Shown here: positions 63,466-64,000 of the stretch, in pieces
How the letters are laid out: each line of letters opens with the position of its first letter
How positions within the stretch are numbered: the first letter of the stretch is position 1
Assembly: GCA_022605955.1 (NCBI GenBank)
Contig: JAKCOZ010000032.1
Location: forward strand, 7,068,001 to 7,132,000
Length of the DNA stretch: 64,000 nt
Source of the DNA: Rallus limicola
Taxonomy: Eukaryota > Chordata > Aves > Gruiformes > Rallidae
Reading direction: 5' to 3'
Notes under the pieces: generated by a model
Databases searched by the model: none
Told to the model about the DNA's origin: nothing
What the model saw: only the letters and a program-made list of their open reading frames with translations
Position numbers and translations under genes: made by a program

Positions 63466-63729
63466 TTATTCTTCAGAAATGTCCTTCAACAGTTTCTGGG
63501 CAGGTTTTTTTCCTAACTTGTTCAGAGTCCCCAGGTGACTGACCCAGGCCTGATTGCAAGCTTTGTACCTGCGCTCTGCAAACATATTGAACACAGATTT
63601 GTAACAGCTGTTCAGGAGGCACTGGATAGCACGGAGGTCTATCACCTGGCACCTTACAGATATCAAATTTAGCTCACAGTTAACAACTTCATAAGTAATT
63701 GGATTAGAAATTAAGTAGGGTTTTTTTTT
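63466..63729 (-). other. Candidate minus-strand terminal exon, 87 open codons
   Basis: A minus-strand frame is open from just after a TAA at 63730-63732 to a TAA at 63466-63468. It reads a coherent globular-looking sequence: VIDLRAIQCLLNSCYKSVFN, then MFAERRYKACNQAWVSHLG, then a basic end (KLGKKPAQKLLKDISEE). There is no ATG near its start, so it would need a splice acceptor; candidates are CTGTAAGGTGCCAG| (just before VIDL) or a site nearer 63690, neither with a strong pyrimidine tract. The stop codon itself overlaps AATAAA (GAATAAATT). If real, the rest of the gene lies to the right of this window. I do not recognise the family. Confidence 0.35.
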
Positions 63730-63732
63730 TTA

Positions 63733-64000
63733 TTTTATAGTCTGCAGGCCACTTTACAGTACATGTAGCCTGCCTCCTTAACATGTATTTGCAGAATGTG
63801 CAGGTGTAATGCTTTTGGAGTAAGCATTCAGATTTCTCCTACACTGTATTTACCTTTTTCACATTGCCTGCCATATTCTGAATCCTTTAAAGTGCCAAGT
63901 CATCCGGTTTTTTTCATCAGTTCAGGAAGTTTTGCTGCCTCCTGTTGGTTGAATGTTAAGTATTTCTTATTGCAATAAAAATTCTTGGGGTTTCGGTATG
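63733..64000. other. Unique sequence at the right edge
   Basis: No feature recognised beyond an A/T-rich run beside the candidate exon. If a minus-strand gene extends to the right, this would be its last intron. Confidence 0.35.

Noticed and set aside
1..64000. CRISPR arrays, tRNA or rRNA genes, bacterial operons, phage or integrative elements
   Set aside because: No spaced direct-repeat array, no tRNA box B-like ggttcgaatcc context and no prokaryotic gene organisation was seen; the CR1 and LTR content points to a bird nuclear genome.

Overview
The window looks like nuclear DNA of a bird. The evidence is direct: six 5'-truncated CR1 LINE copies ending in the avian CR1 tail (cccttccaacccctac plus attctatg-type repeats), and one solo LTR whose 3' third matches what I remember of avian ERVL-type LTRs. 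CpG is scarce over most of the window, and long stretches are unique, AT-leaning sequence with stops in every frame. I see no bacterial, phage or organellar gene organisation, no CRISPR array, no tRNA or rRNA gene and no operon. Nearly all open frames are short chance frames or antisense shadows of repeats, so I list no confirmed protein-coding gene.

Layout. 0-6 kb: mostly unique DNA, with a minus-strand near-open frame (640-1047), an AT-rich tract and a CR1 copy (3.69-4.62 kb). 6.19-6.40 kb: a short CpG island with three GC boxes and a perfect four-unit heat-shock element, the clearest regulatory signal here. 7.99 kb: a 27-bp palindrome. 9-15 kb: two minus-strand CR1 pieces plus several plus-strand segments that look like exons. 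21.35 kb: a 26-bp x 6 minisatellite. 22.98-23.58 kb: an older CR1 subfamily. 25.37-25.64 kb: a CpG-enriched spot with candidate splice donors on both strands. 28-37 kb: microsatellites, small tandem repeats and one more exon-like segment. 39.48 kb: a possible 11-nt microexon. 43.75-44.90 kb: the solo LTR. 48-50 kb: decayed CR1 remnants. 51.7-52.07 kb: a CpG-rich open frame. 56.63-57.42 kb: a CR1 copy with a long intact ORF2 fragment. 63.1-63.7 kb: a minus-strand ATG frame with a splice donor and a TATA-like box, and next to it an 87-codon open frame ending in a stop that overlaps AATAAA.

Interpretation (inference): the window is intronic and/or intergenic sequence. The exon-like segments do not chain into one phase-consistent gene model by eye, and I recognise none of their products. 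They are listed at low confidence so that they can be tested by alignment or RNA-seq. The firmest statements are the repeat calls, the shared 15-bp deletion linking two CR1 copies, the minisatellite, and the CpG island with its heat-shock element.
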